DNA from: Balanoglossus misakiensis
Lineage: Eukaryota; Hemichordata
Direction: 5' to 3'
NCBI GenBank assembly: GCA_040954595.2
Contig: CM082596.2
Location: 8,742,001 to 8,806,000, forward strand
Length of the DNA: 64,000 nt
A program made the position numbers and the translations under genes. Of this stretch, positions 50,801 to 58,483 are shown in pieces. The notes beneath the pieces are model-generated. The model was not told the origin of the DNA and made no database searches. It saw only the letters and a program-made list of their open reading frames with translations. Numbering within the stretch: the first letter of the stretch is position 1; each line of letters starts with the position of its first letter.

Positions 50801-53800
50801 AGATTATCAATAGCTAAAGGGCCAACATAAAGATTTCTATAAAATGTCAAATTGACTCAAAGATTTTGAAATGTTGTGCTCATTAAAGGGCACACGGAAG
50901 GGGGGGGGGGGGATGCTTCTCAGCACGATCACACACTCTAAGACACGACCATTCAAACAGAGAATCAATCTTCTTGGCGTTTCACAGACAAAAAGGGCAA
51001 ATCTGAGATAATCTTCTTACCGGCTCCCCCTCCTTTCCTTGGACCCCCGCCTTGCTGTTTCAACATCGCCTGCAGTTTGGCATTTTCTTCTTTCAACTCT
51101 CGGATTAGTCGGTCTGTGGGACTTTCGTTGATGACCGCCTTGTTCTGAATCTTCTTCGCTCTGTCCGCGTAACGCAGCGTTGATAAGGTTTCGTCGTAGT
51201 TGATATCTGCCGGGCTCAATGCAGCAATCTGTTGAATATCAGAATATTTCATAGTTAATTAACCATTGTACTGTTCTCCCATGTGGTCTCTGATTCTACA
51301 ATTTCCCTAAACAGATACATTCATCTGAGCATCTTTTTTTTATTATTCAAACTGTTTATACAGTAAATGTTATTGCAGTTCAACAGTAATATACTATAAA
51401 ACGGGAATTTTTCATGACAGGAAATTTTCGCGATATCAAAGAAGGCAACTGTAACGCGACAATTAATAAATTAATATTCGCATTCTCGTATTTCACTGCA
51501 TCATTATCTCCCAAAACAGTTTTATGTTACTTCTTTGTTTTTGCTTGGCTCTCGCGTAGTTCGTGAAAATTTTTCAATATGCTTAGTTGCTAAATGCCAC
51601 ACATGTTGTACTAATTCAATGCAATTCAATAATGTTTAATTCTTCCCAAATACTGCTGGGCAATTCATAGGTTAAATACGGAGTCGGGAAATACAGTGAG
51701 TCTAGCCGGTTTATTTCATTCAAAAGCTGCACTGGTTGGAAATTGAAAGTAATCGGGTACTACACTTATGTGTGCACACTAATATATGGCCCATTGAATC
51801 AGCCTTCGCAAACCTTAGTATTAACAGTTTCATTTTACATGTGCACATTGAAGCAAAAGGTATGTGTTACTTTGTTAGTTTATAGTTTCAAGAAAGATTC
51901 GGTCTGTGACCACTGATAACATTCCACTAACATTTTCACCTGAGCAATTTGTTCAGTCCGATTATGTTAATGATATGGCTTGCTCCACATACAGAGAAAT
52001 GGGGGTGAGGGGAGGGGGGGGGGGTTAACCTTTTGACCAAAATTTACATCAATGGAAATTCTATTCAGATAAGACATAAACCAAAATAATATTGCTTGAG
52101 GGAAACTTTTTCTTTGGTTTGAAGCTTTGTGTATATTAAAACATTATCACAAATGTAGGCGTTATTGAAATTGACAGGTCTTTGTGTATATCTATAATGA
52201 AATGAATGCAACAGGTTCATGTATGTCTGAAATCATCCAGGCTTGATAAAAAGGAAACTTCATCTACCGGTATAAGTTCTTATTTCACTCACTTTCCAGC
52301 AACCACAGTAACCACAGTAACCATTGTAACAAATGACAATGCTCTAATAATGCCCTATACCTGTAAGGTGGCGTCAGCTGATACCTTTGTATACAATCTC
52401 AAATGTGTGGTGCTAGGCAACTCAGCCATTAGCACCACTGGGCACCAGTCGGATTGGCAAGTAACATACATGTTCAACGCACTGTTGCCTACTGATTTGC
52501 CTTTTGTTTCATATCACTGCTGGTGAGAATCTCACTGTGAAAGAAGTTTACTGAGAGACTCGGCACTTGCCAACAACATCATATGTAGAAGAATATGCAC
52601 AACTGGATGTTAATCACACATACCATTATCGTCTTACTGTTACCCCCAAGTGCTCCTTGTAGAAGTTTTGTTAACACAGAATCTCTGTATGGAACCAACA
52701 CTTTCTTTTTCCCCATGGCTTGGTCTGCTAAAGCACTGATAAAAAAAAAGTGAACCATTTTATTATTAATAATGTCAAATGTATACGATATTATACCGGA
52801 TTTTATACCGGTATATAGACCTGACAATGTACAGTGTTTCATCCAGGATGGCATTAACAGGAGGGATATGTCCCCCTTCGCCAAAAGATTTGGGGGGGGG
52901 GGGGAGATTCCACTCTGAAAAGGGGGATTGTAATATGTCCAACATGTGAGTATGGTCCTCCCTTGACAAACTATTAGGGGGTGCCAATTGCAACATGTCA
53001 ACAGGGGAAAATCCCCCCCCCCTCTTTGTCTTGATGAAGCAGTGCAATGTAGGATTAGATAATGTAAAATATATTAATGTAGGATTAGATAATGTAGGAC
53101 CAGATAGTGTAGGATTAGATAATGCCAAATTGACTTGCACAATACAAAGCAATATACCACATGTTATATAATGGTATTTTTTTTTTACCTGATAACATTT
53201 CCTAATGTTGACAAACTCTGATTGATTGCTGATCCTTCTTTGAGTCTGTCACCTGTAGCACCTGTGGAATCTGCACGCTCACTTCCAGCCAGATCCACTA
53301 AATTGATTTCACTGCTCTTGGTTGTACTTTCTCCAAAATCATTGATAAAAACCTGGCGAGAAAAAGTGTTCTATAAAGTGAGTGCATGTGATCAAAATCA
53401 TTATACAGCTAAAGGGTATGAAGAAATTGTTCGGTTTGCAGAGATGTCTGGTGAGGTTTTTTTCACATGTGGTTCTATGTAAAAGGGGCAGGAATACTAG
53501 CTGTACGTGTTTGATATAGACAGGTTCGGTTTAGACAGGTTTTACTGTATCTAATCTCTATTGGCTTATAATTTTGTTTGCACGACAGGGGTTTCTTTGT
53601 AGTCGTTCCCCATGTGTGTCTATATTTTGGAATAAATCTTGGTTGCATACTGGAATATTGAGTGCTGTACGTTCCTGGGTCCGGGAGTGACGTGTGGAAT
53701 ATGCGCGACCCACATTGGAGTGAACCATTGGTCACATATGGTGAGGTTGCGCCTCTTTAGAGGGAACTGGGGGTGGAAGGGTTATTAGAAACCATGGTGG

Positions 53801-56800
53801 TGGAAGGGTTAATAGGCAAAGGGATAGAATACACACAACCCACACACACATCTCAACAAAATTCCTGTCTGTTCTAGCAGTCGGCAGTATTTTTTCATGT
53901 AAATTACACCCATACATGTATAGGCTTTTGCAGACATACCATGGCTGGGACAGTCTAACACAAGACATGCATAACATGGTGTATTTATGGTGTTAATGCA
54001 TAAATTTACAACTTTCCACTATTAAAGCACATCTTGTTTTAACTCATAAACAATCTAATCCCCTCTTTCAATGCTAGATTATCTTTTAATTATGAATTCT
54101 ATCTACTTGCTGGTAGCTTAGCAACACAATATGCCACATTGAAAACAATTTCCCAGTTCAAATGTCAACATTGGCGCATGTTTTCTTGAAAATTTATGAC
54201 TAATGTAATAATAAGTGGTTCTTGTGCTGAGGGTGATCTTGAAATACAACTAATATTAAGTGTTCATTCATGTTTATTCGCATTAATGGAGATTTTATAT
54301 ATTTGTCAGTTAAAAGCACTCCAAAAAGAATCAATGCACTATTATAATTATAATCTCATTATTCGCACTGCATTTTTTTCATTCGTTCTCACATTTTTCA
54401 AAGAAAATGCCACTAAGACCATCAATCAATCTCATGAAATCTCTAATGAAATATTTACAATGTTACAATGGCCCCCATTAGTGCTGTGAACACTTGTGGT
54501 TTTCTCAACACACATTTTTTCACTGCTGGTCTAATGTGAGAACATAAGAGACTCGTATTGCTTTGCAAACAGGTGCTCATAAAATACTAAGTGGTTTTGG
54601 ACTGAGTTGAGAGTAATGGATTAGACTAAGAGCGTTGACTGACTACAAACATTTCCTTGTTTATACTGTATTAAGTACTGTAAAACGTGAAACTTTTGCG
54701 AACGTAAATTTTCCGAACTCTGCGAGAGCCGAAAAAAAACCGTGAAAATATTAAGTCGCGTAAAAATGTTTTTTTTCCCCCGGAGATATCAATGAAGTTA
54801 GTGAAATACGAGAATGCGAACTGTGATGAATGGATATGTCAATACAGGCAGAGTATCAGGAATTTATGTGCTATGGTTTCCTCTTGAAATTTTCAAGATT
54901 ACACAAATATTTTATCTTTTTTGTTTTTCAGTTTTCAGACAGTGCTTTAACTGTTTAATACATGCTTCACCAATCATATCATATGTAAAGGATACTACAT
55001 ACATAAATAAAAACATATTTTTTTTTTTTACATTTTCAGAAATGATGACGTCATCTTCAAGCAATGCCATTTGGTTCTCACCTGTTTGAACTTGATGGTA
55101 ATCACCATATGTGATCGACTGCTTGTAGCATTCATATTGGTCGAAGCTGTGGTTCTATTCATAGTGCCTTCATCCATCAATCTTTCAATTTCCTTGTAGT
55201 TTCTGACAGGAACTGACTGAAAACACAAGAAGGTCATCATCAATGACTAAGTCACAACTGGTAACAGATGACTGAAAAAAGTAATATGCTACAGATGGTA
55301 TCCAGTCCTCTATTCCAATATTTGTAGGCCTGTGAAAGGAGTTACGATATTGCTTACTTTATATGTCTGTATAGAAATTACAGTGTATTGTTTTTGTGTT
55401 AGAAGGACACTAGCTGTAACTTCTTCTTTATTTTCTATTTATTTGTTTTGTTTATCAAGTGCAGTTTCGCCAAACATCATACTATACCCAGTACCCGACT
55501 TGTCAACATAGCCTGTATGTGAGTAACGGCCATTGTTATTGTTGACAAATGAATTCTAGTCCGGACTTGAATTCAAATTTGTTCACAATAAAAATGCTGA
55601 CTGTACACATACATGTATATGTTGTGTTGGTAAGCTAAATCTTTGGCGTTTCATCCAACTTCATGAACTTGATCAAGAAATTGTGATAGATACACAAAAC
55701 AAAAACACAGAAAATGTAGGGGAAAGTTACAGCTAATGGAACTTTAACTATACATGTAGGGTTACTTTTCACAATTATTTCTGTAGAAGTCAGAAATTGA
55801 CTAAAAAAGTCTAAATCAAGGCAGATTAAACACACCCTGTCAATGACATGACATGAAAATATTGTATACTGATTAGCTTCAACTGTTGGCCATGCTGCAT
55901 CTTATCACAAAACACAATTATGTGGATCTGTCAGTGTGTGTTCCTTGCATAAACGCATTGAACGAAATCTATTGAGAACTATCTGAGCCATCTCGTAAGA
56001 TTTCTGACAAAATGGCAACCTATCATATCCATGTACATGTGTTGTCAAATCCTATCATGTATGCACCTGTCATTTGATGGAAATCAGGTACAGCCAAGTT
56101 ACAATGCATGTTGTTACATCAGGATTGTGTTTTAATTAACATAGATTGTAATACTATCAGTGTACTGTACAGTATGAGCTTATAAAATCTAATATGAAAA
56201 GTAGACTATTCTTTTAACCGATGATCGATAAAAATTTCTCTTACATTTATTTATTTGGATACATTTCATAATTCCTTCTCAGTTACTGTTAAAATATTTA
56301 AATCATACATGTATAAAAATAATTATTTTTTCAATGACATAATTACCTTAAGGCCCTCCACAAAGAAGCCAGATTGTGGATGTTGCCTGACCTTGTAATG
56401 ACCTCGGTGACCTTGAACAGGCTTGGCTAGAAGATCTCTGACCTGTAATCAAACAGACATCACAACATTACCTTCTCATGAAGAACATTAAAATTTGCTG
56501 ATGACTTCATTTCTCCATGCTGCTCAAGACTTTTGATTGAAAAACAACTTTTCCACCTCTTGACAAGATTGTTTTGATTCATTCAGGATTTTCAAACCCT
56601 GTATCTGATCATGTATGCCCTGAAACCTACAAGTGGTTTTCTGTGTTATGTTGAAGTCACAATTCATCTTGATTTCCAATATTTCAGTAATTATTTTAGC
56701 ATTTTTGTGGCTCTCACGTAGTTCGCAAAAATTTCCCATTTTACAATAGTTTTCTAAGTTCTTGGCCTGACATCCCATTTTCCAAACAAATTATCTGCTT

Positions 56801-57657
56801 ACCTGTTCATTGTAAATTTCAAGCATACTGTACGTCACTTGCAGTTGTTTCTTATCATCCTTATTTTCATCGATGGCTTTAAATAATTCATCACAAGTGA
56901 TCGGTACAATTCCTTTATTTGCTCCGTACCCAGTCATTGAGTAACTTTTCCCTGATCCAGTCTGTCCATATGCAAATAACGCTGCATTGTAACCTTCCCA
57001 TGCATTCTTCAAAACTCCTTGTCCAAGATCACTGAATACTGTTCTCTGTTTCAGTGGGGGAAAAACATTGTAACTATCTACTCTCTATACACAATGTCTC
57101 TCAGAAAAGATACATTCTACAGTTTATAGCGAAAAAATTATACATGGCATATTAAACTCTTGAAAACAAAATTTAATGTCAAACTTTTTATCAGAAATCA
57201 CAATTTCTTCTTGCAAGCCCTAGAGTAATGCTTTTAAACTTTCTTACAAGTTACATTGCAAAAAATTATCATGTCATAGAGGAATTATTTCTGTTGACTT
57301 CGAAAATATTTATGATAATTCTGCAGTAGGTTTTTACTCTGTAGTATCGTGATTGTTCATTGGACTATTTTGGTACATGGTAAATGCGTAAATACATGTA
57401 TAACACAATGTGTGATTGGTTGGAGACTTTTATTGACAGTGAAACAGAACGCATGATTGGATGGACGAGTTACTGACCTGATCTGCATATTTTGGTGAAG
57501 TGGAAACATTCATACCATCTTCTTCTTTGAAGCCGTCATGTGACCAGTAGGAGAAATCAAAAGCAAATGTGTGCTCTTTCCCACTTTCTGGATGTTTGAT
57601 CACAGTGTTTTTTCCAGACATGGAAATAATGCACTTAGAGTTGGCATTTTTCTCTCT
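29656..57657 (-). CDS. KIF28: Kinesin-3 motor with FHA domain, KIF28-like; 20 exons, 5' end outside window
   Basis: Plus-end microtubule motor; family knowledge links KIF28 to mitochondrial transport and shape. Twenty minus-strand exons (57657-57478 to 29817-29656) join in phase to 3195 nt, 1064 aa plus stop. Numbering starts at the first visible residue: motor domain with P-loop GQTGSGKS (87-94), switch I SSRSH, switch II DLAGSE and [15 protein letters not shown]; coiled coil; FHA domain (about 433-530); kinesin-3 body containing INRKF and DPFWDP; late coiled coil; Ser/Pro/Arg-rich stretch; short C-terminal helix. FSYWSHDGF and YGANKGIVP point to KIF28 over KIF1/KIF13/KIF16. The exon(s) for the VRVRPF strand were not found up to base 64000. 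No frame breaks were seen. Confidence 0.9.
29890..30212 (+). repeat. Left terminal inverted repeat of the transposon
   Basis: Starts AGCGCGTTTCC and ends GGCACGTA. It is the exact reverse complement of the right copy as far as can be read. CpG-rich compared with the host intron, and probably holds the promoter for the nuclease gene. Confidence 0.9.
30447..31060 (+). CDS. Transposon gene 1 exon 1 (SAP, first half of SWIM)
   Basis: Residues 1-205, from [11 protein letters not shown] to HCTCVAG. Donor GTGAGT in phase 2, directly after the first Cys pair of the SWIM finger. Confidence 0.9.
30447..33223 (+). CDS. Transposon gene 1: SAP-SWIM-YqaJ nuclease-like protein, 3 exons
   Basis: Exons 30447-31060, 31393-31580 and 32220-33223 give 601 aa. 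Visible domains: SAP-like DNA-binding helix pair at about 17-48 ([20 protein letters not shown]); SWIM zinc finger with C200-x-C202 and C210-x-H212, split by intron 1; YqaJ/lambda-exonuclease-like domain at about 380-560 with GRRMES (E441), GASPDA (D481), LLECKC (E495, K497) and YYSQVQGQ (Q533, Q537), the expected acid/E-x-K/Gln set. It is probably a DNA end-processing nuclease used during transposition. Exon 1 donor is GTGAGT; exon 2 donor GTACAC is weak and is chosen because it restores frame. Without that splice the protein would stop at 31603. Poly(A) signal at 33298. Confidence 0.85.
31393..31580 (+). CDS. Transposon gene 1 exon 2 (second half of SWIM)
   Basis: Residues 205-268, [20 protein letters not shown] onward; C210 and H212 complete the SWIM ligands. 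Acceptor TTGTACAG; donor GTACAC is weak. Confidence 0.8.
31616..31807 (+). mobile_element. TTAA MITE family C inside the transposon's second intron
   Basis: TTAAAGGTATACGGTCACCT...GATTGTATACCTTTAA. It lies 36 nt past the exon 2 donor of the nuclease gene, so it inserted after that transposon lineage formed. Confidence 0.78.
31981..32018 (+). repeat. GTAT/G-run low-complexity tract
   Basis: TATGTATGTGTGTG followed by an almost pure G run in intron 2 of the transposon nuclease gene. Confidence 0.7.
32220..33223 (+). CDS. Transposon gene 1 exon 3 (YqaJ nuclease)
   Basis: Residues 268-601, from [13 protein letters not shown] to SAVEL and stop. Acceptor TTTTTTCAG. It contains the whole YqaJ-like catalytic core with no disruption. 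Confidence 0.9.
33298..33303 (+). terminator. Poly(A) signal of transposon gene 1
   Basis: AATAAA 75 nt after the nuclease stop codon. Confidence 0.5.
33541..33546 (-). terminator. Poly(A) signal of transposon gene 2
   Basis: AATAAA on the minus strand, 18 nt past the transposase stop. The convergent genes share the 340-bp spacer 33224-33563. Confidence 0.5.
33564..35258 (-). CDS. Transposon gene 2: THAP-domain DDE transposase, 564 aa, intact
   Basis: Single exon. Residues 1-109 form a THAP zinc finger (C4/C6/C11 region, W62, C86-x-x-H89, closing GYP at 107-109), likely to recognise the terminal repeats. Residues 201-213 are a Cys cluster ([13 protein letters not shown]) followed by a coiled coil (216-245). 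A helix-turn-helix lies near 313-355 ([18 protein letters not shown]...). The RNase-H-like DDE_4-type core has D399 (ILDCTE), D474 (HLADKGF) and E521 (HVERAINRF). All catalytic residues are present and there is no stop or frameshift, so it looks functional. It is less likely to be a domesticated HARBI1-like host gene because it sits within intact terminal repeats. Confidence 0.92.
   Translation of the reverse strand: MPTCSCAVHGCTNNTHKIRQWRRQYCQIHHCQFDTGRCFCDPPFTLFPFPNKESNTEVLKEWIRLINLKDATTGKIWEPNTYSRVCSQHFVDSKPTQENPNPTLHLGYPVKLKQTRRKIERSTCCSAVPKKRKTVERPVEREHNPNSSNPSSSSVLSTEESRKKDENASEILVDCEHKNAADTSSSSGNSSHLDDHSYFRSCDCSQDCNCLGCHEKNETIKDLLNKIQDLEELIRMKKSVEQKISENGKHMFEKLLKDDSKCKFYTGLPSIALFNLIFDYIDPKTRKMRYWYGVKNIISTKVPRKFNKSPKKFGPQRKLGGKDEMLLVLMKLRLGLLNKDLADRFNISPAHASRIFNTWVKVLSKELKQMIRYQPKEYVLPNLPKCFQKHFPRLVSILDCTEIFIERPRDLKLQAQTWSDYKKHNTAKLLVSCSPRGSISFISGAWGGRTSDNYIVRNSGFLDFVEQGDQHLADKGFTLKQDFLIRGAKLIIPPGVRGKEQQTESEVKMTKKIANLRIHVERAINRFKHFRILRNTYPISLIPVIDDVITVCAALCNFLPPLVR
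35402..35724 (-). repeat. Right terminal inverted repeat of the transposon
   Basis: 323 bp, the reverse complement of 29890-30212 with no gap or mismatch noticed. It lies 144 bp beyond the transposase start codon, so it may hold the transposase promoter. Confidence 0.9.
36378..36736. mobile_element. Long fold-back MITE in the last kinesin intron
   Basis: TACAATCTGATTAAAATCA and complement bound a 359-bp palindrome-like element. Inner arms GTAGTGTGAGGCGACAGCAT and ATGCTGTCGTCTCACACTAC pair. A fragment recurs near 1424-1442. Confidence 0.7.
36942..37162 (-). CDS. KIF28: Kinesin exon s: Ser/Pro/Arg-rich segment
   Basis: [40 protein letters not shown], then the helix [20 protein letters not shown]. 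Donor GTGAGG, phase 0. The 7.1-kb intron that follows contains the autonomous transposon. Confidence 0.83.
37305..37655. mobile_element. TTAA MITE family A
   Basis: GGGACAAAGTCTCTCTCTTG...GACTTTGTCTGTTTAA; the left TTAA is lost. Between kinesin exons r and s. Confidence 0.7.
37722..37917 (-). CDS. KIF28: Kinesin exon r: coiled coil
   Basis: [40 protein letters not shown]; heptad-like coiled coil. Phase 0 to 1; donor GTAATT. Confidence 0.85.
37985..38295 (+). mobile_element. tRNA-derived SINE-like element
   Basis: A-box-like GTGGCTAGAGCAGTGG (37995-38010), B-box-like GGGTTTGTGGGTTTGACC (38024-38041), a conserved-core-like TGTGTCCTTGAGCAAGGTAC and a TAAAGCGCCTTGAGTAG... tail ending in (TTA)n. 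It resembles widespread metazoan SINEs with a central core (inference). In a kinesin intron, opposite strand. Confidence 0.65.
38674..38795 (-). CDS. KIF28: Kinesin exon q
   Basis: [40 protein letters not shown]; a Ser-rich linker, called from splice sites and phase. Donor GTAAGT. Confidence 0.82.
39146..39312 (-). CDS. KIF28: Kinesin exon p
   Basis: [55 protein letters not shown]; resembles the C2-like NP-F-Y-K-F---V--EFL-Y---ALV-E-WG block of kinesin-3. Ends in phase 1. Confidence 0.92.
39588..39722 (-). CDS. KIF28: Kinesin exon o
   Basis: [44 protein letters not shown]. Phase 2 both sides; donor GTAAGT. Confidence 0.88.
40258..40386 (-). CDS. KIF28: Kinesin exon n
   Basis: [20 protein letters not shown], then [18 protein letters not shown]; continues the IG-A-V-LQSL-Y kinesin-3 block. 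Phase 2 both sides. Confidence 0.9.
40814..40860 (-). CDS. KIF28: Kinesin exon m (47 nt)
   Basis: [15 protein letters not shown], the DPFWDP kinesin-3 motif. Ends in phase 2 at GTGAGT. Confidence 0.92.
40949..41151. mobile_element. TA MITE family H
   Basis: TACTGTACAATGCGAAATTT and TTTCTGTTTTACAGTA; the interior has TTCGCGAC stretches. Confidence 0.6.
41206..41406 (+). pseudogene. Possible LINE reverse-transcriptase C-terminal remnant
   Basis: The frame [16 protein letters not shown] resembles the LD-FQ-RCLR-I segment seen after the reverse transcriptase of some LINEs. Short and unsupported upstream; may be chance. Confidence 0.15.
41416..41507 (-). mobile_element. TTAA MITE family B
   Basis: TTTTCACCCCCAGTTTCCTC...GGTGAATGGGTTAA, just past kinesin exon l. 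Confidence 0.65.
41542..41754 (-). CDS. KIF28: Kinesin exon l
   Basis: [60 protein letters not shown]. The QVW-W-K-KFINRK motif is typical of kinesin-3. Donor GTGAGT. Confidence 0.92.
41765..43340. other. Kinesin intron, no extra exon recognised
   Basis: AT-rich. Contains GTTT/GATT simple repeats at 42618-42655 and a 22-bp tandem repeat at 43044-43111. Confidence 0.45.
43044..43111 (+). repeat. 22-bp tandem repeat, three copies
   Basis: Unit CACAGGTACTGGTAGTTGAAAG; the third copy has a 2-bp insertion. Confidence 0.85.
43349..43631. mobile_element. CpG-rich MITE related to 6641-6866
   Basis: Ends AGTGAAGTGGTCATCGCGCC and GCGGCATGACGACCGCTGCA; the interior shares GGGTGAGAATATGTCC with the first copy. 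Confidence 0.55.
43914..44290. repeat. Inverted-repeat region rich in CTCACAC/GTGTGAG
   Basis: CCAAGGACCTGGGATCATAT (43921-43940) pairs with GAGAAATATGATCCAGGTCC (43981-44000). Further GTGTGGGATC/GATCCCACAC pairing at 44219-44260. Probably a fold-back element. Confidence 0.5.
44428..44623 (-). mobile_element. TTAA MITE family C
   Basis: TTAAAGGTATACAGTCACCT...GTGACTGCACCTTTAA; interior in reverse orientation relative to 8899-9062. Confidence 0.75.
44680..44946 (-). CDS. KIF28: Kinesin exon k: end of FHA and post-FHA region
   Basis: [20 protein letters not shown] closes the FHA domain; [16 protein letters not shown] and [17 protein letters not shown] follow. Phase 0; donor GTAGAT. Confidence 0.9.
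45675..46030. mobile_element. TTAA MITE family A, full length
   Basis: TTAAAGGGACAAAGTCTCTC...GACTTTGTCCCTTTAA in the intron between kinesin exons j and k. Confidence 0.8.
46233..46356 (-). CDS. KIF28: Kinesin exon j: FHA core
   Basis: [20 protein letters not shown]...[20 protein letters not shown] beta-strands with the N-G turn. Phase 2 to 0. Confidence 0.9.
46529..46621 (+). mobile_element. TTAA MITE family B
   Basis: TTAACCCTTTCACCAAAATG...GGTGAAAGCTTTAA. A partial second copy follows at 46680-46722. Confidence 0.65.
46738..46892 (-). CDS. KIF28: Kinesin exon i: start of FHA domain
   Basis: [36 protein letters not shown]..., the start of the FHA fold. Donor GTGAGT, phase 2. Confidence 0.9.
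46963..47189. mobile_element. TTAA MITE family A, truncated
   Basis: Central palindrome and AGAGAGAGACTTTGTCCC right end; left end missing and the right TTAA lost. Confidence 0.65.
47605..47697 (-). mobile_element. TTAA MITE family B
   Basis: TTAACCCTTTCACCCCCAGT...GGTGAAAAGGTTAA, reverse orientation. Confidence 0.7.
47770..47888 (-). CDS. KIF28: Kinesin exon h: coiled coil
   Basis: [40 protein letters not shown]; the ENE...TWEEKL-like coiled coil that precedes the FHA domain in kinesin-3. Phase 1 to 0. Confidence 0.88.
48168..48260 (+). mobile_element. TTAA MITE family B
   Basis: TTAACCCTTTCACCACCATG...GGGGTGCAAGGGTTAA. Confidence 0.75.
48280..49140. other. Kinesin intron, nothing recognised
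   Basis: AT-rich intron sequence between exons g and h. Confidence 0.4.
49148..49597 (-). pseudogene. Coding-like ORF of unknown family in a kinesin intron
   Basis: A 149-codon frame on the kinesin strand. Its distal part reads like protein ([60 protein letters not shown]). A pyrimidine tract ending TTTCCTGAAG could be an acceptor just before VEYLENYF. It does not fit the kinesin and would break its frame. It may be a gene fragment, transposon remnant or chance ORF; family not recognised. Confidence 0.22.
49834..50034. mobile_element. TA MITE family H, diverged
   Basis: GTAAATCGGGAAATTTTCGC...GAAAATTTCCCGCTTTACA, with GATATCGCGAAAA inside. Confidence 0.55.
51021..51228 (-). CDS. KIF28: Kinesin exon g: end of motor, neck
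   Basis: [35 protein letters not shown], then neck coiled coil [20 protein letters not shown] and a Gly-rich linker. Donor GTAAGA, phase 1. Confidence 0.94.
51392..51580. mobile_element. TA MITE family H, diverged
   Basis: TACTATAAAACGGGAATTTT with CAGGAAATTTTCGCGATATC; the right end is degraded. Confidence 0.5.
52624..52735 (-). CDS. KIF28: Kinesin exon f
   Basis: [37 protein letters not shown]; the microtubule-binding VPYRDS-LT-LL--LGGN motif. Donor GTATGT. Confidence 0.95.
53047..53128 (+). repeat. Tandem repeat of TGTAGGATTAGATAA type
   Basis: Four diverged copies of a unit of about 15 bp in a kinesin intron. Confidence 0.7.
53189..53352 (-). CDS. KIF28: Kinesin exon e: switch II
   Basis: VFINDFGE...[20 protein letters not shown]...[18 protein letters not shown]; switch II is DLAGSE. 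Ends in phase 2. Confidence 0.95.
53738..53813 (+). repeat. Partial TTAA MITE family B
   Basis: GCCTCTTTAGAGGGAACTGG...GGAAGGGTTA; left end lost and the terminal motif duplicated. Confidence 0.55.
53980..54670. other. Kinesin intron, nothing recognised
   Basis: AT-rich sequence between exons d and e; no exon with matching phase found. Confidence 0.4.
54676..54830. mobile_element. TA MITE family H, right-truncated
   Basis: TACTGTAAAACGTGAAACTT, then GCGAGAGCCGAAAAA and GAAATACGAGAATGCGAA. Confidence 0.5.
55082..55216 (-). CDS. KIF28: Kinesin exon d: switch I
   Basis: [20 protein letters not shown], then [19 protein letters not shown] containing the NxxSSRSH switch I motif. Phase 0; donor GTGAGA. 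Confidence 0.95.
55260..56330. other. Kinesin intron, nothing recognised
   Basis: AT-rich sequence between exons c and d. Confidence 0.4.
56347..56442 (-). CDS. KIF28: Kinesin exon c
   Basis: [20 protein letters not shown] then [12 protein letters not shown], the conserved RDLL...R-HP-GFFVEGL stretch of kinesin-3. 96 nt, phase 0. Confidence 0.93.
56690..56750. repeat. Fragment of TA MITE family H
   Basis: GTTCGCAAAAATTTCCCATT then TTACAATA. Confidence 0.45.
56803..57045 (-). CDS. KIF28: Kinesin exon b: P-loop
   Basis: [20 protein letters not shown], then [16 protein letters not shown] (ATP-binding P-loop) and LEIYNEQ. Phase 0; donor GTAAGC. Confidence 0.95.
57478..57657 (-). CDS. KIF28: Kinesin exon a (first in window)
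   Basis: [19 protein letters not shown]...[11 protein letters not shown]...YADQ, early motor domain. Phase 0 both ends; donor GTCAGT. Upstream residues must come from an exon beyond the window. Confidence 0.88.
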
Positions 57658-58004
57658 CTGTGAAAAAAACATTTGATATCAATGAATATTAATTTACATA
57701 AAGTTTTGGCATGCATGCTAGAAATAATCATTATAGTTTCCATCAGTCCTTTTGATAAGGCCACGCGGTGCACAGGTTTATGTTTCTAGCGTGTCCCTGT
57801 CATTGTGGATTTTTCTCTTGGTACATCAATGCAACTGTACACATATTCATGTTTTAGTAGAAGCATTACTGGGGTTCTCAAAACATTTACAGATAGCTGT
57901 ATTGTACCTTTGCACAAAAAATTTCTTTGGTTGGAACTGTACATTAATTAATGTTCAAATTGGTTCATGTATTTTCAGACTGCATGAGGTAATTTTAGTG
58001 ATGA

Positions 58005-58104
58005 TTAAACCCCTTCACCACCATGGTTTGGTTCAAATCTATTGTTTTCCATGGTAAAGTTGGACCTCTATAAGGGAAATGGGGGGTGGGGGTGAAAGGG
58101 TTAA
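58005..58104 (+). mobile_element. TTAA MITE family B
   Basis: TTAAACCCCTTCACCACCAT...GGTGAAAGGGTTAA, in the upstream kinesin intron. Confidence 0.7.
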
Positions 58105-58276
58105 AGGGGGTGATGATGTGTGATGCACAGCTGTACTTTTGTTTCCAAATAAACAGTACTGTAAAAGAGTACACAAACAAAAGTTCCATAGGCCTTTAAC
58201 AAAATACAACATTATTATCTGTTCAATTTGACAGCTGAAATTATTCCAGTCCACAAATATTTGTCTTAAATGCACA

Positions 58277-58483
58277 TACTGTAAAACACTTTATTTTCGC
58301 GAGTTGAAATTATCACAATATCAAGAGAGGCCACTGTTTCGCGAGTATTAATTTTTGCGTTCTCTTATTTCATTCACTGCATCGTTATCTTCACACAAAA
58401 AAAATTACACAACTTCACGCTAATTTGGCTCTCGCGTGTTTCGCGAAAATTTATTGCTCGCGAAAATAAAGTCTTTTACAGTA
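58277..58483. mobile_element. TA MITE family H, full length
   Basis: TACTGTAAAACACTTTATTT and AAAATAAAGTCTTTTACAGTA-type ends, with GTTTCGCGAGTATTAATTTT inside. Confidence 0.7.
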
